A stretch of 64,000 bases of DNA from Prevotella sp. UBA2742. Its GTDB lineage: Bacteria; Bacteroidota; Bacteroidia; Bacteroidales; Bacteroidaceae. Below the pieces are notes generated by a model that was not told the origin of the DNA, ran no database searches, and was given only the letters and a program-made list of their open reading frames with translations. Each line of letters opens with the position of its first letter. The stretch's first letter is position 1. The stretch lies in contig DEJS01000018.1 of the NCBI GenBank assembly GCA_002353485.1, positions 1-64,000 of the forward strand, read 5' to 3'. Below are positions 24,525-33,452 of this stretch, piece by piece. The translations under genes and the position numbers were made by a program.

Positions 24525-26567
24525 ATGAAAAAGTATTTGATGATTGCTGTTGCAGGCCTTGCCATTGCAAGCTGTAACAAGATGGACAGCACGATGTCGC
24601 AGTCCGAGCTTGATCAGTCGAAGTACAATCAAGCATTCCTGAAGTATCTGGGTGCTCCTATCGCTCCGAACCAGACATGGGGCTTCAGCTCTGATGCTTA
24701 CACCCGTGCAGCCTTTACACGCAGTCAGGCTGCTCCCGCTGTCGCTGAAGCTACACAACCCTACGACGAGACTTGGGTAGCTAACTACCTGACAACGGCT
24801 AAGGAGCCGAATAGTGACAATGTAGGTCATAATGCTGATAATGGCGGTTGGGAGCGCACAGGAGAGGATAATAATATTAACTGGCAAGATCCTGATCAAG
24901 TGGCAATGAGAGATAAATTCTATGCCTTGAGTTGGCCATATACTGAGGCAGACTTACAGTGGATTAATGCAAACTGTCCCACATGGATTCGTTGGAAGGC
25001 AGACGAAAACTATGTCACCAATTTCAAGATAACAGACACATGGAATGGTGGTATTAGCGTTGCTGGTTCTGAAGGTTCGTCATATGCTGGCGCTGAGCGT
25101 ACTATCGTTGTGACTGGTACTTGGAACCTCAATGAAGATCAGCGCATTGGTAGCCTTGGTAAGGTCATTGTTGCTAAAGATGGTAAGATTGTAGTTGCCG
25201 AAGGTAAGACTTTGGAAAGCGTTAACGAAGCTCAGATTGTTGTGCTTCCTGGTGGTGAGATTTCCGGTGCTGGTACAGTGGCATTCCACAATGGTACTGA
25301 CAATAGCTTGCTGAGCGGTAACTGGGGTACTATCGACGTTGGTACGTTCAACAACAATGGTGGTAACTTCTATAACTACGGCACTCTGAAGGCAAAAAAG
25401 ATGGATGGTGGCGCAGGTAACAGCCGCTATTACAACCACAGCGTAATCAGCCTTGATGCGACTGGCAGTTCTGCTAACATCCGTATCTACAACGGTTGCC
25501 AGTTCTATGTAAAGAACGATGCCCGTATCCGCAACTACGAGGGAATCAATGGTTCAGCTCTTGTTGTTGATGGTCAGCTGATGTTCAGCAGCAGTGATGA
25601 TGGTACTAACGATCCTACCTATGTTGGTCTGGCTGGCGGTGCACTGATTAAGTGCGCAACGCTGTACAACAATGGTACCAGCTGGAGCGGACCTACCGGT
25701 ACTGAATATGCTGCTCTGGAGATTACTAATAAGATTGTCTACCTGAATTGGGAACAGGATGCTCCTCAGACGGGTGGTTACTTCGAAAACAACATCTATG
25801 TGAAGGCAGCTACTTGGAGCAATGTGCCTGATGGTAATGGCTATCAGGCTGGTGAGACTTCTACTGCTGACTACAAGTTCTTCCATATTGTTGCTAACTG
25901 TACCAGTGGTGGCACGGGCAACGTGACGAAGGTGACTGAGGGTTCCACTGAGTTTATTCCAAAGGACAATGACTTCGTAAAGGGTGAGAGCGGATGTACT
26001 CCTGGCTTCACTGCTGACGTTCCTTCCATTATTCCCGATCCTGACTACGACATCCGTATCATTGCTGAGGACCTGAGTGCTGAGGGTGCTTCTGACTTCG
26101 ACTTCAACGACGTTGTTCTGGATGTGAAGTTTGGTTCTCCGGCTCAGATTCGTCTGACCCACGCTGGTGGTACGCTGCCTCTCTGCATTGGTGTGAAAGA
26201 CCTGGCCCACGAGGTACACCAGCTGTTTGGCGTATGGAAGGGCAACTTCCCCACACAGGACAATGCTACTGTCGAGAAGCAGGTAATGGTAAATACCGGT
26301 GCCGGTCCTGATAAGACTGCTGTTAACGTTCCATTAGATGTAGACATTGCTAATGCTGAAGAAGCTAACACCAAACTGCCTCTGTATGTGTACAAGAATG
26401 GCACATGGCAGGAGATGACGGCTCCTAAGAGAGAGCCTGCTTGTAAGCTGGCTGTAGGCACGGACTACCTGGTGTTGGGAGAGCGTACCAGCATCAAGGG
26501 CGAATATCCGTTGTTCGTAAAATGGGCTACCAAGGAAGGCTTCAAGTCGAAGTGGTGGACGGAGTAA
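24525..26567 (+). CDS. LruC-like surface lipoprotein, paralogue of the gene at 20568
   Basis: A 680-residue lipoprotein with lipobox GLAIASC near residue 16. After a short linker, residues 75-500 closely follow the middle of the protein at 20568-22928, sharing stretches such as ERTIVVTGTW, NNIYVKA versus NNIYVAC, and FVKGESGCTPGF. The C-terminal module has the acidic DFDFNDVVLDV loop near 525 and then a shorter LruC-like end that stops at KSKWWTE. It lacks the long N-terminal domain of its paralogue. Repeated short Asn/Gly strands suggest a right-handed beta-helix, as in adhesins. The function is unknown. Confidence 0.82.
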   Translation: MKKYLMIAVAGLAIASCNKMDSTMSQSELDQSKYNQAFLKYLGAPIAPNQTWGFSSDAYTRAAFTRSQAAPAVAEATQPYDETWVANYLTTAKEPNSDNVGHNADNGGWERTGEDNNINWQDPDQVAMRDKFYALSWPYTEADLQWINANCPTWIRWKADENYVTNFKITDTWNGGISVAGSEGSSYAGAERTIVVTGTWNLNEDQRIGSLGKVIVAKDGKIVVAEGKTLESVNEAQIVVLPGGEISGAGTVAFHNGTDNSLLSGNWGTIDVGTFNNNGGNFYNYGTLKAKKMDGGAGNSRYYNHSVISLDATGSSANIRIYNGCQFYVKNDARIRNYEGINGSALVVDGQLMFSSSDDGTNDPTYVGLAGGALIKCATLYNNGTSWSGPTGTEYAALEITNKIVYLNWEQDAPQTGGYFENNIYVKAATWSNVPDGNGYQAGETSTADYKFFHIVANCTSGGTGNVTKVTEGSTEFIPKDNDFVKGESGCTPGFTADVPSIIPDPDYDIRIIAEDLSAEGASDFDFNDVVLDVKFGSPAQIRLTHAGGTLPLCIGVKDLAHEVHQLFGVWKGNFPTQDNATVEKQVMVNTGAGPDKTAVNVPLDVDIANAEEANTKLPLYVYKNGTWQEMTAPKREPACKLAVGTDYLVLGERTSIKGEYPLFVKWATKEGFKSKWWTE

Positions 26568-26607
26568 TCAAGACATCAAATACTTGATATTTAGATATGA
26601 TAGGAGA

Positions 26608-26638
26608 GGGCGGTTGCGCGATGCAACCGCCCTTTTTT
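26608..26638 (+). terminator. Rho-independent terminator after the third LruC gene
   Basis: A perfect 10-base GC-rich stem (26608-26617 with 26623-26632), loop GCGAT and a run of six T at 26633-26638. Confidence 0.9.
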
Positions 26639-26691
26639 GGTATGGTGGGTAATAATTCGGGAATTTTATTCCCTATTTGCTTTTTTATTCG

Positions 26692-26699
26692 TACCTTTG
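26692..26699 (+). promoter_or_regulatory. -7 element for the SpmAB-like gene
   Basis: TACCTTTG, 21 bases before the ATG. The nearest TTTG (26676-26679) is only 12 bases upstream, so the -33 box is uncertain. Confidence 0.55.
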
Positions 26700-26720
26700 C
26701 ATGATAATTAGCTTTTATTT

Positions 26721-27953
26721 ATGGTACTGAACTATATTTGGGTGGCTTTTTTCCTGGTTGCTTTCGTCATAGCGGCTGTGAAGCTGGTATTCATGGGCGA
26801 CTATGAGGTGTTTCCGGCCATGATGGACTCTACGTTCTCGTCGTCGAAGACGGCATTCGAGATTTCTCTGGGTCTTACGGGCGTCTTGTCGCTGTGGTTA
26901 GGTGTGATGAAGGTAGGCGAGAAGGGTGGTGTGGTCAACGTGCTGGCACGTCTGCTGTCGCCAGTGTTTGCCAAGCTGTTTCCTGACATTCCCAAGGGGC
27001 ACCCTGTGACGGGCTCTATCTTTATGAACATTGCTGCCAACATGCTGGGACTGGACAATGCTGCCACACCCCTGGGACTGAAGGCCATGGAGCAGATGCA
27101 GGAGCTGAACACGAAGAAGGACACGGCGTCGAACCCTATGATTATGTTTCTGGTGCTGAACACCAGTGGACTGACGCTGATACCCGTCTCTATCATGGTG
27201 TACAGGGCACAGATGGGGGCTGCACAGCCTACTGATATCTTTATACCGATACTGCTGGCTACGTTCTTCTCGACGCTGGCCGGCGTCATCGTTACGTCGT
27301 TGTACCAGCGCATCAACCTGCTGAACCGTACGCTGCTGCTGACGCTGGGCGGAGCGTGTCTGGTGGTGGCAGGCATCATCTGGACTTTCTCGCAGATGGA
27401 CCCTGACACAATGAACCGTGCGAGCACTACTACGGCCAATATCCTGCTGATGGGCATCATTACGGCCTTTATTTTGGCAGGGGTCAGGAAGAAGGTGAAC
27501 GTCTACGATGCCTTCATCGAAGGTGCCAAGGAGGGTTTCCAGACTGCCGTGCGCATCATTCCCTATCTGGTGGCCATCCTGGTGGGCATTGGCGTGTTCC
27601 GTGCTTCGGGGGCTATGGACATGCTGATAGGCGGCTTGCGGTGGACGGTGGAGTTGACAGGTGCCAGCGCCCAGTGGGTGGACGCCATGCCTACGGCACT
27701 GATGAAGCCGCTGTCAGGCTCGGGAGCACGAGGCATGATGGTGGATGCCATGACGACGTATGGCGCTGACTCGTTCGTGGGCCGTCTGTCGTGTGTTTTC
27801 CAAGGTTCGACGGATACTACCTTCTATATCTTAGCAGTGTATTTTGGCAGTGTGGGCGTCAGCAAGACGCGACATGCCGTCACCTGTGGCCTGCTGGCCG
27901 ACCTGGCCGGCATCATTGCGGCTATTATGATATGTTATATGTTCTTCGGGTAA
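26721..27953 (+). CDS. SpmA-SpmB fusion membrane protein (nucleoside-recognition/Gate domain)
   Basis: A 410-residue inner-membrane protein with about ten hydrophobic segments. Residues 1-200 correspond to spore maturation protein A (GLTGVLSLWLGVMKVGEKGG, NIAANMLGLDNAATPLGLKAM). Residues 230-410 correspond to SpmB (GAKEGFQTAVRIIPYLVAIL, KPLSGSGARGMMVDAM, FQGSTDTTFYILAVYFG). In Bacillus these are two separate genes; here they are one, in a lineage that does not sporulate, so a general transport or envelope role is more likely. It lies three bases before the flippase gene, which implies one transcript. Confidence 0.92.
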   Translation: MVLNYIWVAFFLVAFVIAAVKLVFMGDYEVFPAMMDSTFSSSKTAFEISLGLTGVLSLWLGVMKVGEKGGVVNVLARLLSPVFAKLFPDIPKGHPVTGSIFMNIAANMLGLDNAATPLGLKAMEQMQELNTKKDTASNPMIMFLVLNTSGLTLIPVSIMVYRAQMGAAQPTDIFIPILLATFFSTLAGVIVTSLYQRINLLNRTLLLTLGGACLVVAGIIWTFSQMDPDTMNRASTTTANILLMGIITAFILAGVRKKVNVYDAFIEGAKEGFQTAVRIIPYLVAILVGIGVFRASGAMDMLIGGLRWTVELTGASAQWVDAMPTALMKPLSGSGARGMMVDAMTTYGADSFVGRLSCVFQGSTDTTFYILAVYFGSVGVSKTRHAVTCGLLADLAGIIAAIMICYMFFG

Positions 27954-27956
27954 ACT

Positions 27957-29399
27957 ATGGGTAAGCTAACAACTATATTCAAGGACACGGCCATCTACGG
28001 TCTGTCGAGCATTGTGGGAAGATTCCTGAACTATCTGCTGGTGCCGCTGTATACAGCAAAGCTCTCGGCAGCATCAGGTGGCTATGGCGTCATTACTAAT
28101 ATTTATGCATACGTGGCGCTGGTGTTGGTGCTGCTGACGTTTGGCATGGAGACTACCTACTTCCGCTTTACCAACAAGACACACACCGACTCGCGCGTGG
28201 TGTACTCTACCACGCTGATTGCTGTAGGGTTCGTGTCGCTGGCTTTCGCAGCGATAGTGCTGCTGTTGTTGCAGCCTGTCAGCCAGGCGATGGGCTATGG
28301 TGAGCATCCTGACTACGTGGGGGTGATGGCCGTGACGGTGGCTATTGACGCCTTCCTCTGCATACCCTTTGCCCACCTGCGCCAACAGAAGAAGGCCCTG
28401 AAGTTTGCTGCCCTGAAGCTGCTGAACATCGTGATGAGCATAGTGCTGAACATCGTCTACTTCGTGTGGATGGACGGCAAGGACGTGGCCTACGTGTTCT
28501 ATATCAACTTGTTCTGCACGGCCATGCTTGCAGTATGCCTTATCACTGAGTATACTGGTTTCCGGTGGACGCTCGACACAAAGTTGCTGAGCACCATGCT
28601 CAGCTACTCGTGGCCTATTTTGGTATTAGGCATTGCAGGCATCTTGAACCAGACGGCCGACAAGATGTTGTTCCCCTACATCTACGACCGTTCTGACATG
28701 CATGAGCAACTGGGCATCTACGGTGCCTGTTCGAAAATAGCCATGATTATGGCCATGATTACGCAGGCTTTCCGCTTTGCCTATGAGCCTATTGTCTTTG
28801 CCGGTGTCAAGGACAAGGGACAGCACGAGATGTACGAGCAGGCCATGAAGTATTTTATCATCTTCACCCTGTTGGCATTCCTCATCGTGGTGGGATATAT
28901 GGATATCCTGAAGTATATCATTGCCCCTGACTACTGGTCGGGTCTGCGCGTGGTGCCTATCGTCATGGCGGCAGAGATTATGATGGGCATCTACTTCAAC
29001 CTGTCGTTCTGGTATAAGCTTATCGACAAGACTATCTGGGGGGCCGTGTTCTCTGGCATCGGCTGCGCCGCACTGCTGGCTGTCAACATCATCTTCGTGC
29101 CCATTTATGGCTATATGGCCTGTGCGTGGGGTGGAGTGGTAGGCTATGGCGTGGCGATGATAGCCTCTTACGTGGTGGGCCAGAAGTACTATCCGCTGAA
29201 CTATCCGCTGAAAGAAATCGCCGTTTACCTGTTGCTGGCCTTTTCCATCTTTGAGGTAATGAAGGCATGCAGCTCATGGCACGTCGTGGCATCGCTGGGA
29301 ATGAACACATTGCTTATAGGTGTCTTCGTGGGCTATATACTCTGGAGGGACCTGCCGTTGGGCAAGCTGCCTGTCATAGGGAAATACTTTAAACATTAG
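27957..29399 (+). CDS. Polysaccharide flippase (MATE/MVF superfamily, Wzx-like)
   Basis: A 480-residue polytopic protein with about 14 membrane helices. It begins MGKLTTIFKDTAIYGLSSIVGRF, the usual N-terminus of Bacteroidota lipopolysaccharide-biosynthesis flippases (RfbX/PST family), and ends with an RDLPLGKLP-type tail. It probably moves an undecaprenyl-linked glycan across the inner membrane. No glycosyltransferase cluster is adjacent, so the glycan cannot be named. It is co-transcribed with the SpmAB-like gene (three-base gap) and the S46 peptidase (six-base gap). Confidence 0.88.
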   Translation: MGKLTTIFKDTAIYGLSSIVGRFLNYLLVPLYTAKLSAASGGYGVITNIYAYVALVLVLLTFGMETTYFRFTNKTHTDSRVVYSTTLIAVGFVSLAFAAIVLLLLQPVSQAMGYGEHPDYVGVMAVTVAIDAFLCIPFAHLRQQKKALKFAALKLLNIVMSIVLNIVYFVWMDGKDVAYVFYINLFCTAMLAVCLITEYTGFRWTLDTKLLSTMLSYSWPILVLGIAGILNQTADKMLFPYIYDRSDMHEQLGIYGACSKIAMIMAMITQAFRFAYEPIVFAGVKDKGQHEMYEQAMKYFIIFTLLAFLIVVGYMDILKYIIAPDYWSGLRVVPIVMAAEIMMGIYFNLSFWYKLIDKTIWGAVFSGIGCAALLAVNIIFVPIYGYMACAWGGVVGYGVAMIASYVVGQKYYPLNYPLKEIAVYLLLAFSIFEVMKACSSWHVVASLGMNTLLIGVFVGYILWRDLPLGKLPVIGKYFKH

Positions 29400-29405
29400 A
29401 GCAAT

Positions 29406-31520
29406 ATGAAGAAACTACTCTTATCCCTGATGTGTCTGTGCTCCCTGGGAGCCCATGCCGACGAGGGCATGTGGACACTCTACAACCTGCCTACGGCAGT
29501 GTACGAACAGATGAAGCAGTATGGCTTCCAGCTGCCTATGGAGCAGTTGTACCAGACTGACAATGCCGTCAAGAACAATGTCGTCAACTTCGGCGGCTTC
29601 TGCTCAGGGGTCGTTGTCAGTCCTAATGGCTTGGTATTCACCAACCATCACTGTGGCTTCGATGCTATCCGCAAGCACTCTACCGTAGAGCACGACTACC
29701 TGCTGAACGGCTTCGTGGCTAAGAGCTACGAGGAGGAACTGCCTAACGAGGACCTCTTCGTCAGCTTTATGATTGACCAGAAGGATGTGAGCGACCAGAT
29801 TCTGCCCCTGTTGAAAGGTCTGGACAGCGAGCAGCAGGCCACGAAAGTAGACTCGATAGAGAATGCCTGGCAGAAGGACATACGATCGAAGGACTCTACG
29901 CTACGCGTGGAACTGAAGCCCTTCTATGAGGGTAACAAGTTCTACTGCACCACCTATCGCGACTTCGAGGATGTGCGACTGGTATTCACCGTACCCAAGT
30001 CGATGGGTAAGTTTGGCGGTGAGACCGACAACTGGATGTGGCCGCGTCAGACGTGCGACTACTCGGTGTTCCGCATCTACTGTGACCCCAAGACGGGTGG
30101 ACCGGCCAAGTACTCGAAGGACAACGTGCCTTATCATCCTAAGTCGTGGGCACCGGTGTCGATGGAGGGCTATAAGCCTGGCGACTTCTGCATGATAATG
30201 GGCTATCCTGGCTCTACCAGCCGTTACCTGTCCAGCTATGGCATCAAGGAGCGCCGCGACGCTATCAATGCTCCGCGTGTACAGGTGCGTGGGGTGAAGC
30301 AGGAGATTATGCTGCGCCACATGCGTGCCGACGAGGGTGTACGAATTAAGTACGATACAAAGTATGCAAGCTCCAGCAACTACTGGAAGAACTCTATCGG
30401 CATGAACAAATGTATCGATTCCATCGGGCTGATTGGCCAGAAGCAGCAGTACGAAGCACAGATACGCCAGTGGCTCAGCACACACGAGGCCCCCGAGGCC
30501 AAGGGTCTGGACTTCGACAAGATGGCCAGCCTGTACCAGAAGCGCATGCAACTCACCAAGATTCGTACGTTGTTCATAGAGTCGTTCTTCCTGCAAGACC
30601 AGCTGAACTACCGAGCCTGGCGCGTGCAGTGGGCTATGCCCGTCAAGGGTCCGAAGTCGAAGCCCAAGAAGCAGTATTATGAGTTCTCGGACAATACCAA
30701 CGAATGGGACAAGGCTACTGACATGGAACTGCTGACGGCCGTGCTGAAGAACTATCGCCAGCAGGTGACGGACAAGGAATATCTGCCTGACTTCTATGAA
30801 ACCATCGATGAGAAGTTCCATGGGGACTATCAGGCGTATGTCAACAAGCTCTACAACAAGTCGGTGCTGATGAAGAACGATAAGCCCATCTACTTCAACA
30901 AGAAAAGCTATAAGAAGGACCTGGGCGTGCAGTTTGGCCTGGCACTCAATGAAATGTACGCAAAGATTAATAGTGAGCGCCAGCAACTCTCACTACAGAT
31001 AAACGAACAGGAACGCCTGCTGTGTGCTGCCGTGTTGCGCATGGAGCAGGACAAGCCCAACTATTCGGATGCTAACTTCACGCTGCGCATGACCTATGGT
31101 CAGATAGGTGAATATACGCTGGGTGGACGTCCCTCAGGCTATTATACCACGGCTCGTTCGCTGTGGGAAAAGATGCAAAAGGCTGACGAGAACTTTGAAT
31201 ACTTTGCTGAGCCCGTGATGCACCAGTTGATGGCTGAGAAGGACTTCGGCCGCTATGCAGACCCCCTGACGGGTACGCTACAGCTATGCTTCCTGTCGAA
31301 TAACGATATTACAGGTGGTAACTCTGGCTCACCAATCTTCAATGGTAAGGGTGAGCTCTTAGGTCTGGCCTTCGACGGTAACTGGGACTCGCTGTCGAGC
31401 GACATCTTCTTCGACCGACAACTGGCTCGCACCATCAATGTTGACGTGCGCTATATGCTCTACATGATGGACCGCTGGGGACACGCCGACAGACTGCTAA
31501 AAGAAATAGGTGCTCAATAA
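29406..31520 (+). CDS. S46 family dipeptidyl-peptidase (DPP7/DPP11 type)
   Basis: A 704-residue exported serine peptidase that removes dipeptides from N-termini, an important step for peptide-fermenting Bacteroidota. The signal peptide is residues 1-18. The catalytic His is in VFTNHHCGFDAI near residue 80 and the Ser is in GGNSGSP near 639. The chymotrypsin-like halves flank a helical insert (about 270-570). The residue 25 after the catalytic Ser, which I recall as the S1 selector (Gly in DPP7, Arg in DPP11), is Ser here, favouring DPP7-like hydrophobic preference. It ends inside a bidirectional terminator shared with the helicase. Confidence 0.92.
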   Translation: MKKLLLSLMCLCSLGAHADEGMWTLYNLPTAVYEQMKQYGFQLPMEQLYQTDNAVKNNVVNFGGFCSGVVVSPNGLVFTNHHCGFDAIRKHSTVEHDYLLNGFVAKSYEEELPNEDLFVSFMIDQKDVSDQILPLLKGLDSEQQATKVDSIENAWQKDIRSKDSTLRVELKPFYEGNKFYCTTYRDFEDVRLVFTVPKSMGKFGGETDNWMWPRQTCDYSVFRIYCDPKTGGPAKYSKDNVPYHPKSWAPVSMEGYKPGDFCMIMGYPGSTSRYLSSYGIKERRDAINAPRVQVRGVKQEIMLRHMRADEGVRIKYDTKYASSSNYWKNSIGMNKCIDSIGLIGQKQQYEAQIRQWLSTHEAPEAKGLDFDKMASLYQKRMQLTKIRTLFIESFFLQDQLNYRAWRVQWAMPVKGPKSKPKKQYYEFSDNTNEWDKATDMELLTAVLKNYRQQVTDKEYLPDFYETIDEKFHGDYQAYVNKLYNKSVLMKNDKPIYFNKKSYKKDLGVQFGLALNEMYAKINSERQQLSLQINEQERLLCAAVLRMEQDKPNYSDANFTLRMTYGQIGEYTLGGRPSGYYTTARSLWEKMQKADENFEYFAEPVMHQLMAEKDFGRYADPLTGTLQLCFLSNNDITGGNSGSPIFNGKGELLGLAFDGNWDSLSSDIFFDRQLARTINVDVRYMLYMMDRWGHADRLLKEIGAQ

Positions 31521-31532
31521 GCACCTATTTCT
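31502..31532. terminator. Bidirectional terminator overlapping both convergent stop codons
   Basis: A perfect 13-base stem (31502-31514 with 31520-31532) and a five-base loop, followed on the plus strand by T-rich sequence. It contains the stop of the S46 gene (31518-31520) and that of the helicase (31525-31527). Confidence 0.85.
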
Positions 31533-33390
31533 TTTTCCTTGGTTTACGGATGGCCCAGCCTTCTTCTTCGAAATCGGGTATCTCACCCTTCAGTTCTTTG
31601 TTAGCCTTCGGACGCATAGCCTTGGGATTGAGGAACTGCAGCCACTCCTCCTTTTGGTAGGGCTTCGTGGGCTTCGTGGGTTTTGTGGGTTTTGTGGGCT
31701 TGGTGGGTTTGGCGTGGCCGCCTTCGGAGGCATCGTTACAACGCACCTCGCGACCCTTGTAACGCTGGCCGCTGGCATATCGCATCACTCGCTCGGCATC
31801 TTCTTCGGGAACTTCGAAATACGACATGGTCTGAAGCAGGTCGATATGGCCTACCTCCACATGTCCATGAACGTTCTTATTGAGGAACTGCATCAGTTCG
31901 CCAGGATAGAAACCATCCTTCTTGCCCAGGTTGATGAAGAGTTTCCGGAAACCTTCCGAGGTTGGAGTGGCCGTCTTCCTCTGCCCCTTCTCTCGCACAC
32001 CTTCCTTAGACTTACTACGTCCCTCGCCCTTTGCAGAGATGGGCGTGAGGCTTGGTGCATTCTTATAGTATTCCAAGAAGCGGCCGAACTCCAGCGAGAC
32101 AATCTTCTTGATGAGATCTTCTTTGTCGACGTATTCGAAGTAGCGGCTGATGTCCTGCATGAAGGGGGCAATCTGCTCCTCGTCAACATCGGCCTTCACT
32201 ATTTGGTCCATTACCTTGTATAGCTGCTTCTTGCATATCTCCTCTGCTGACGGGATGGTACCTTGTTCGAACTGCTTGCCAATCTCCTTCTCAATGTTGC
32301 GTATCTTGAATTTCTCACGGCTGTGTACAATGCTGAGGCTGGTGCCTTTCTTGCCGGCTCGTCCTGTACGACCGGAACGGTGGGTATAGTTCTCTATGTC
32401 GTCGGGCAGTCCGTAGTTGATGACGTGAGTCAGGTCGTCAACGTCCAGACCGCGGGCTGCCACATCGGTAGCTACCAACAGCTGAACGGTATGCTGGCGG
32501 AACTTCTGCATGGTCAGGTCGCGCTGCTGCTGGCTCAGGTCGCCGTGCAGCGACTCGGCGTTATATCCGTCTTTAATCAGCTTGTCGGCCACCTCCTGTG
32601 TCTCTACCTTTGTGCGGCAGAAGATGATGGCAAAAATGCGCGGGTAGTAATCAACGAGTCGTTTCAGGGCCAGATACTTGTCCTTCGCATTCACCATGTA
32701 GTAAATATGGTTGACGTGCTCAGCGCCTTCATTGCGGCTGCCCACCACTATTTCTTTGTAGTCGTGCAGGTAACCCTTGGCAATGCGCTCTATATCGCGA
32801 CTCATGGTAGCCGAGAAGAGCAGCGTGTTCCTGTCCTCAGGAATCTGTTCCAGTATCGCGTTGATGCTTTCCTGAAAACCCATGTTCAGCATCTCGTCAG
32901 CCTCGTCGAGCACTACGTTATATACATCGTCCAACTGTGCCACACCACGCTTCATCAGGTCTATCAGTCGGCCGGGGGTAGCGACGATAATCTGTACCCC
33001 CTTGCGCAGGGCACGAATCTGCTGCTCTATCGAGGCACCGCCATAGACGGCCTCAATATGGATGCCTTCCAGGTATTTGGCAAAGTCACGCATGTCGTCA
33101 GCTATCTGCAGACACAGTTCGCGTGTAGGTGCCAGAACCAGTGCCTGTGGCAGTCCGCGTCCTATCTCGCCCATGATAGGACGTGGCTTGTCAGCGATGC
33201 GTTGCAGCACAGGTATGCCAAATGCTGCTGTCTTACCCGTGCCCGTCTGGGCAAGGGCAATGACGTCGTTACGATTACCTAATAGATAAGGTATTACTTC
33301 CTCCTGTACGGGCATGGGCTGTACGAACCCCATCTCCTCGATGGCGTGGCGAATCTCTTCGCAGACGCCAAGTTCTTCAAATGTCTTCAA
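31525..33390 (-). CDS. DEAD-box ATP-dependent RNA helicase
   Basis: A 621-residue RNA-remodelling ATPase of the CsdA/DeaD type. A Q-motif (MGFVQPMPVQEEVIP) is followed by AQTGTGKTAAF near 47, PTRELCLQ near 87, DEADEML near 165, SAT near 193 and HRSGRTGRAGKKG near 335. Residues 480-560 form a DbpA-like RNA-binding domain, and a basic tail contains consecutive Thr-Lys-Pro triplets encoded by a nine-base repeat. It likely acts in ribosome assembly and mRNA turnover in the cold. Its promoter region faces that of the LOG gene across 62 bases. Confidence 0.94.
   Translation of the reverse strand: MKTFEELGVCEEIRHAIEEMGFVQPMPVQEEVIPYLLGNRNDVIALAQTGTGKTAAFGIPVLQRIADKPRPIMGEIGRGLPQALVLAPTRELCLQIADDMRDFAKYLEGIHIEAVYGGASIEQQIRALRKGVQIIVATPGRLIDLMKRGVAQLDDVYNVVLDEADEMLNMGFQESINAILEQIPEDRNTLLFSATMSRDIERIAKGYLHDYKEIVVGSRNEGAEHVNHIYYMVNAKDKYLALKRLVDYYPRIFAIIFCRTKVETQEVADKLIKDGYNAESLHGDLSQQQRDLTMQKFRQHTVQLLVATDVAARGLDVDDLTHVINYGLPDDIENYTHRSGRTGRAGKKGTSLSIVHSREKFKIRNIEKEIGKQFEQGTIPSAEEICKKQLYKVMDQIVKADVDEEQIAPFMQDISRYFEYVDKEDLIKKIVSLEFGRFLEYYKNAPSLTPISAKGEGRSKSKEGVREKGQRKTATPTSEGFRKLFINLGKKDGFYPGELMQFLNKNVHGHVEVGHIDLLQTMSYFEVPEEDAERVMRYASGQRYKGREVRCNDASEGGHAKPTKPTKPTKPTKPTKPYQKEEWLQFLNPKAMRPKANKELKGEIPDFEEEGWAIRKPRKKK
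31661..31714 (-). repeat. Six nine-base repeats in the helicase tail
   Basis: Units at 31661, 31670, 31679, 31688, 31697 and 31706, with near-identical neighbours, encode successive Thr-Lys-Pro triplets. Copy number can change without breaking the frame. Confidence 0.85.
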
Positions 33391-33415
33391 ATCAAAAAAT
33401 TATGTTATTCGAGTG

Positions 33416-33423
33416 CAAAGGTA
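33416..33423 (-). promoter_or_regulatory. -7 element for the helicase gene
   Basis: TACCTTTG on the minus strand, 25 bases before the helicase ATG. It lies back to back with the LOG promoter. Confidence 0.55.
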
Positions 33424-33436
33424 CGAAAAAAAGTTG

Positions 33437-33444
33437 TAATTTTG
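33437..33444 (+). promoter_or_regulatory. -7 element for the LOG gene
   Basis: TAATTTTG followed by CAGG, eight bases before the ATG at 33453. It supports that start over the in-frame ATG at 33381, which lies upstream of the promoter. Confidence 0.6.
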
Positions 33445-33452
33445 CAGGCAAT

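Noticed and set aside
33381..33452. Longer N-terminus for the LOG protein
   Set aside because: It would cover the divergent promoter region and precede the -7 box; family members begin at MKICVFC.
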